Assembly: GCA_946480485.1 (NCBI GenBank)
Contig: CAMLJW010000306.1
Span: 1 to 6,604 of the forward strand
From: an uncultured Streptomyces sp.
GTDB taxonomy: Bacteria; Actinomycetota; Actinomycetes; Streptomycetales; Streptomycetaceae
Reading direction: 5' to 3'
DNA length: 6,604 nucleotides
The translations under genes were made by a program, and so were the position numbers. The notes beneath the pieces were generated by a model. It made no database searches. It was given only the letters and a program-made list of their open reading frames with translations, and was not told the DNA's origin. Below, one piece after another: positions 5,475 through 6,604 of this stretch (the first letter of the stretch is position 1; each line of letters begins with the position of its first letter).

Positions 5475-6604
5475 CGTGTCACCTCTTTGTCCTTCGTCAT
5501 CTGACGCATCAGCGCTTCCTGCGAAGCCTCCGCCCGCGAGAACTCACCGGTCAGCCGCCCCGCGGCCATGGTGTAAATGCGATCGCACATTCCGAGCAGC
5601 TCCGGCAGCTCGGAGGAGATGAAGACGACGGCCTTGCCCTCAGCGGCCAATGTGTCGATGACCGTGTAGATCTCGAACTTGGCGCCCACATCGATGCCGC
5701 GCGTCGGCTCGTCCAGGATCAGCACGTCAGGACCCGCGAAGATCCACTTGCTGAGGACGACCTTCTGCTGGTTGCCGCCGGACAGCTTGCCCACCGGCTC
5801 GAAGACCGTCGGCGCCTTGATGTTCATGGACTTGCGGAAGCCCTCGGCGACCTGGCGCTCCTCGTGCTCGTCGACGATCCCCCGCTGAGCGACCTTCTTC
5901 AGCGCGCTCAGCGAGATATTGCGGTTGATCGTGTCGATGAGGTTGAGCCCGTAGTGCTTGCGGTCCTCGGTGACGTACGCGATGCCGTGCGCGACCGCCT
6001 CCGGGACGGTCTTCGTACGGATCTGCCTGCCGTCCTTGAGGACCGTGCCGCCCGCGTACCGGCCGTAGGAGCGCCCGAAGACGCTCATCGCCAGCTCGGT
6101 GCGGCCCGCGCCCATCAGTCCCGCTATCCCGACGATCTCCCCGTGCCGCACGGAGATCGACACATCGTCAACCACCTTGCGATGCTGGTCGATCGGGTGG
6201 TGCGTGGTCCAGTTGCGGATCTCCAGGGCCGCGGCCGCGCCCACCGGCGCGTCGTGCGGGGTGCGCTCCGGGAAGCGGTGGTCGAGGTCGCGGCCGACCA
6301 TGCCGCTGATGATCCGGTCCTCGGTGGTCTGCGGAGCCTTCACATCGAGGGTCTCGATGGAGCGGCCGTCGCGGAGGATCGTCACGGAGTCCGCGACCCG
6401 TGCGATCTCGTTGAGCTTGTGGGAGATGATGATCGAGGTGATGCCCTGGTTCTTCAGCTCCAGGATGAGCTCGATGAGCTTGCCGCTGTCCTCGTCGTTC
6501 AGAGCCGCCGTCGGCTCGTCGAGGATCAGCAGCTTCACCTTCTTCGACAGCGCCTTCGCGATCTCGACGAGCTGCTGCTTGCCCACGCCGATGTCGGCGA
6601 CACG
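5471..6604 (-). CDS. mmsA: Monosaccharide ABC transporter ATP-binding subunit (MmsA/XylG/GguA type), 5' end outside the window
   Basis: The last 377 residues of a tandem ATPase are visible; the family is about 510 residues, so the first Walker A and Q-loop lie beyond the edge. The frame runs open to base 6604, so the GTG at 6586 is an internal Val, not a start. From the edge: the end of the first ABC signature ([13 protein letters not shown]), Walker [12 protein letters not shown] with Glu30, and the His-switch SHK at 61-63. The second domain has GLMGAGRTE at 162-170, where Arg168 replaces the Walker A lysine; LSGGNQQK at 274-281; Walker [13 protein letters not shown] at 294-305; and ISSE at 329-332, where Ser replaces the switch His. 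A degenerate second site is normal in this sugar-transporter subfamily, so only the first half is expected to hydrolyse ATP fully. It sits on the inner face of the membrane and drives uptake through the adjacent permease, whose start codon overlaps this stop by 4 bp, implying translational coupling. Confidence 0.95.
   Translation of the reverse strand, partial: RVADIGVGKQQLVEIAKALSKKVKLLILDEPTAALNDEDSGKLIELILELKNQGITSIIISHKLNEIARVADSVTILRDGRSIETLDVKAPQTTEDRIISGMVGRDLDHRFPERTPHDAPVGAAAALEIRNWTTHHPIDQHRKVVDDVSISVRHGEIVGIAGLMGAGRTELAMSVFGRSYGRYAGGTVLKDGRQIRTKTVPEAVAHGIAYVTEDRKHYGLNLIDTINRNISLSALKKVAQRGIVDEHEERQVAEGFRKSMNIKAPTVFEPVGKLSGGNQQKVVLSKWIFAGPDVLILDEPTRGIDVGAKFEIYTVIDTLAAEGKAVVFISSELPELLGMCDRIYTMAAGRLTGEFSRAEASQEALMRQMTKDKEVTR

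Noticed and set aside
6120..6175. Loss of the Walker A lysine and the switch histidine in the second ATPase half as evidence of decay
   Set aside because: Arg in GxxGAGRTE and Ser in ISSE are the normal state of the second domain in the sugar-uptake ATPase subfamily.
6584..6586. GTG as the start of the ATPase gene
   Set aside because: It lies inside the ABC signature region, and the frame stays open with family-like residues (RVADIG) to the window edge, so the gene is cut by the window and does not start here.

Overview
This 6.6 kb window is high-GC DNA with strong G/C bias at third codon positions, GTG starts, a Tat-type signal peptide and intergenic hairpins without T-tracts. It looks like the chromosome of a Streptomyces or a close actinomycete. 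No tRNA, rRNA, CRISPR array, insertion sequence or integrase was seen.

Layout, left to right. Positions 1-396 lead into the first gene and hold only a doubtful 49-residue ORF and an AT-richer upstream region. Positions 397-1167 (+) encode a beta-class carbonic anhydrase with a twin-arginine signal peptide. Its start has no ribosome binding site and may be leaderless. Positions 1168-1396 are the gap between convergent genes, with GC-rich hairpins and a striking 15-bp tandem repeat. Positions 1397-2983 (-) encode a fold-type-I PLP aminotransferase-like protein (HisC/CobD-like). It carries a 160-residue Q/P/G/M-rich tail built on a 12-residue repeat, and the position of the PLP-binding lysine reads Asn. 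Positions 3109-4155 (-) encode aldose 1-epimerase (GalM). Positions 4230-5474 (-) encode a monosaccharide ABC permease (MmsB/XylH/GguB type). Positions 5471-6604 (-) hold most of its double ATPase subunit (MmsA/XylG/GguA type), whose 5' end lies outside the window.

The three right-hand genes form a sugar-uptake unit read right to left: the ATPase stop overlaps the permease start by 4 bp, and galM follows 74 bp later after a perfect 11-bp hairpin. The transporter would import an aldose (xylose and related monosaccharides are the best guess), and GalM would interconvert its anomers for the cytoplasmic kinases or isomerases. The periplasmic binding protein and regulator expected for such a system are presumably beyond the right edge. 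The aminotransferase-like gene lies on the same strand 125 bp downstream of galM with its own strong ribosome binding site; nothing in the sequence ties it to sugar use. The carbonic anhydrase is transcribed towards it and looks independent.

The most unusual object is the aminotransferase-like protein: a fold otherwise intact but apparently lacking the Schiff-base lysine, joined to a repetitive, probably disordered tail. The rest is ordinary actinobacterial chromosome.
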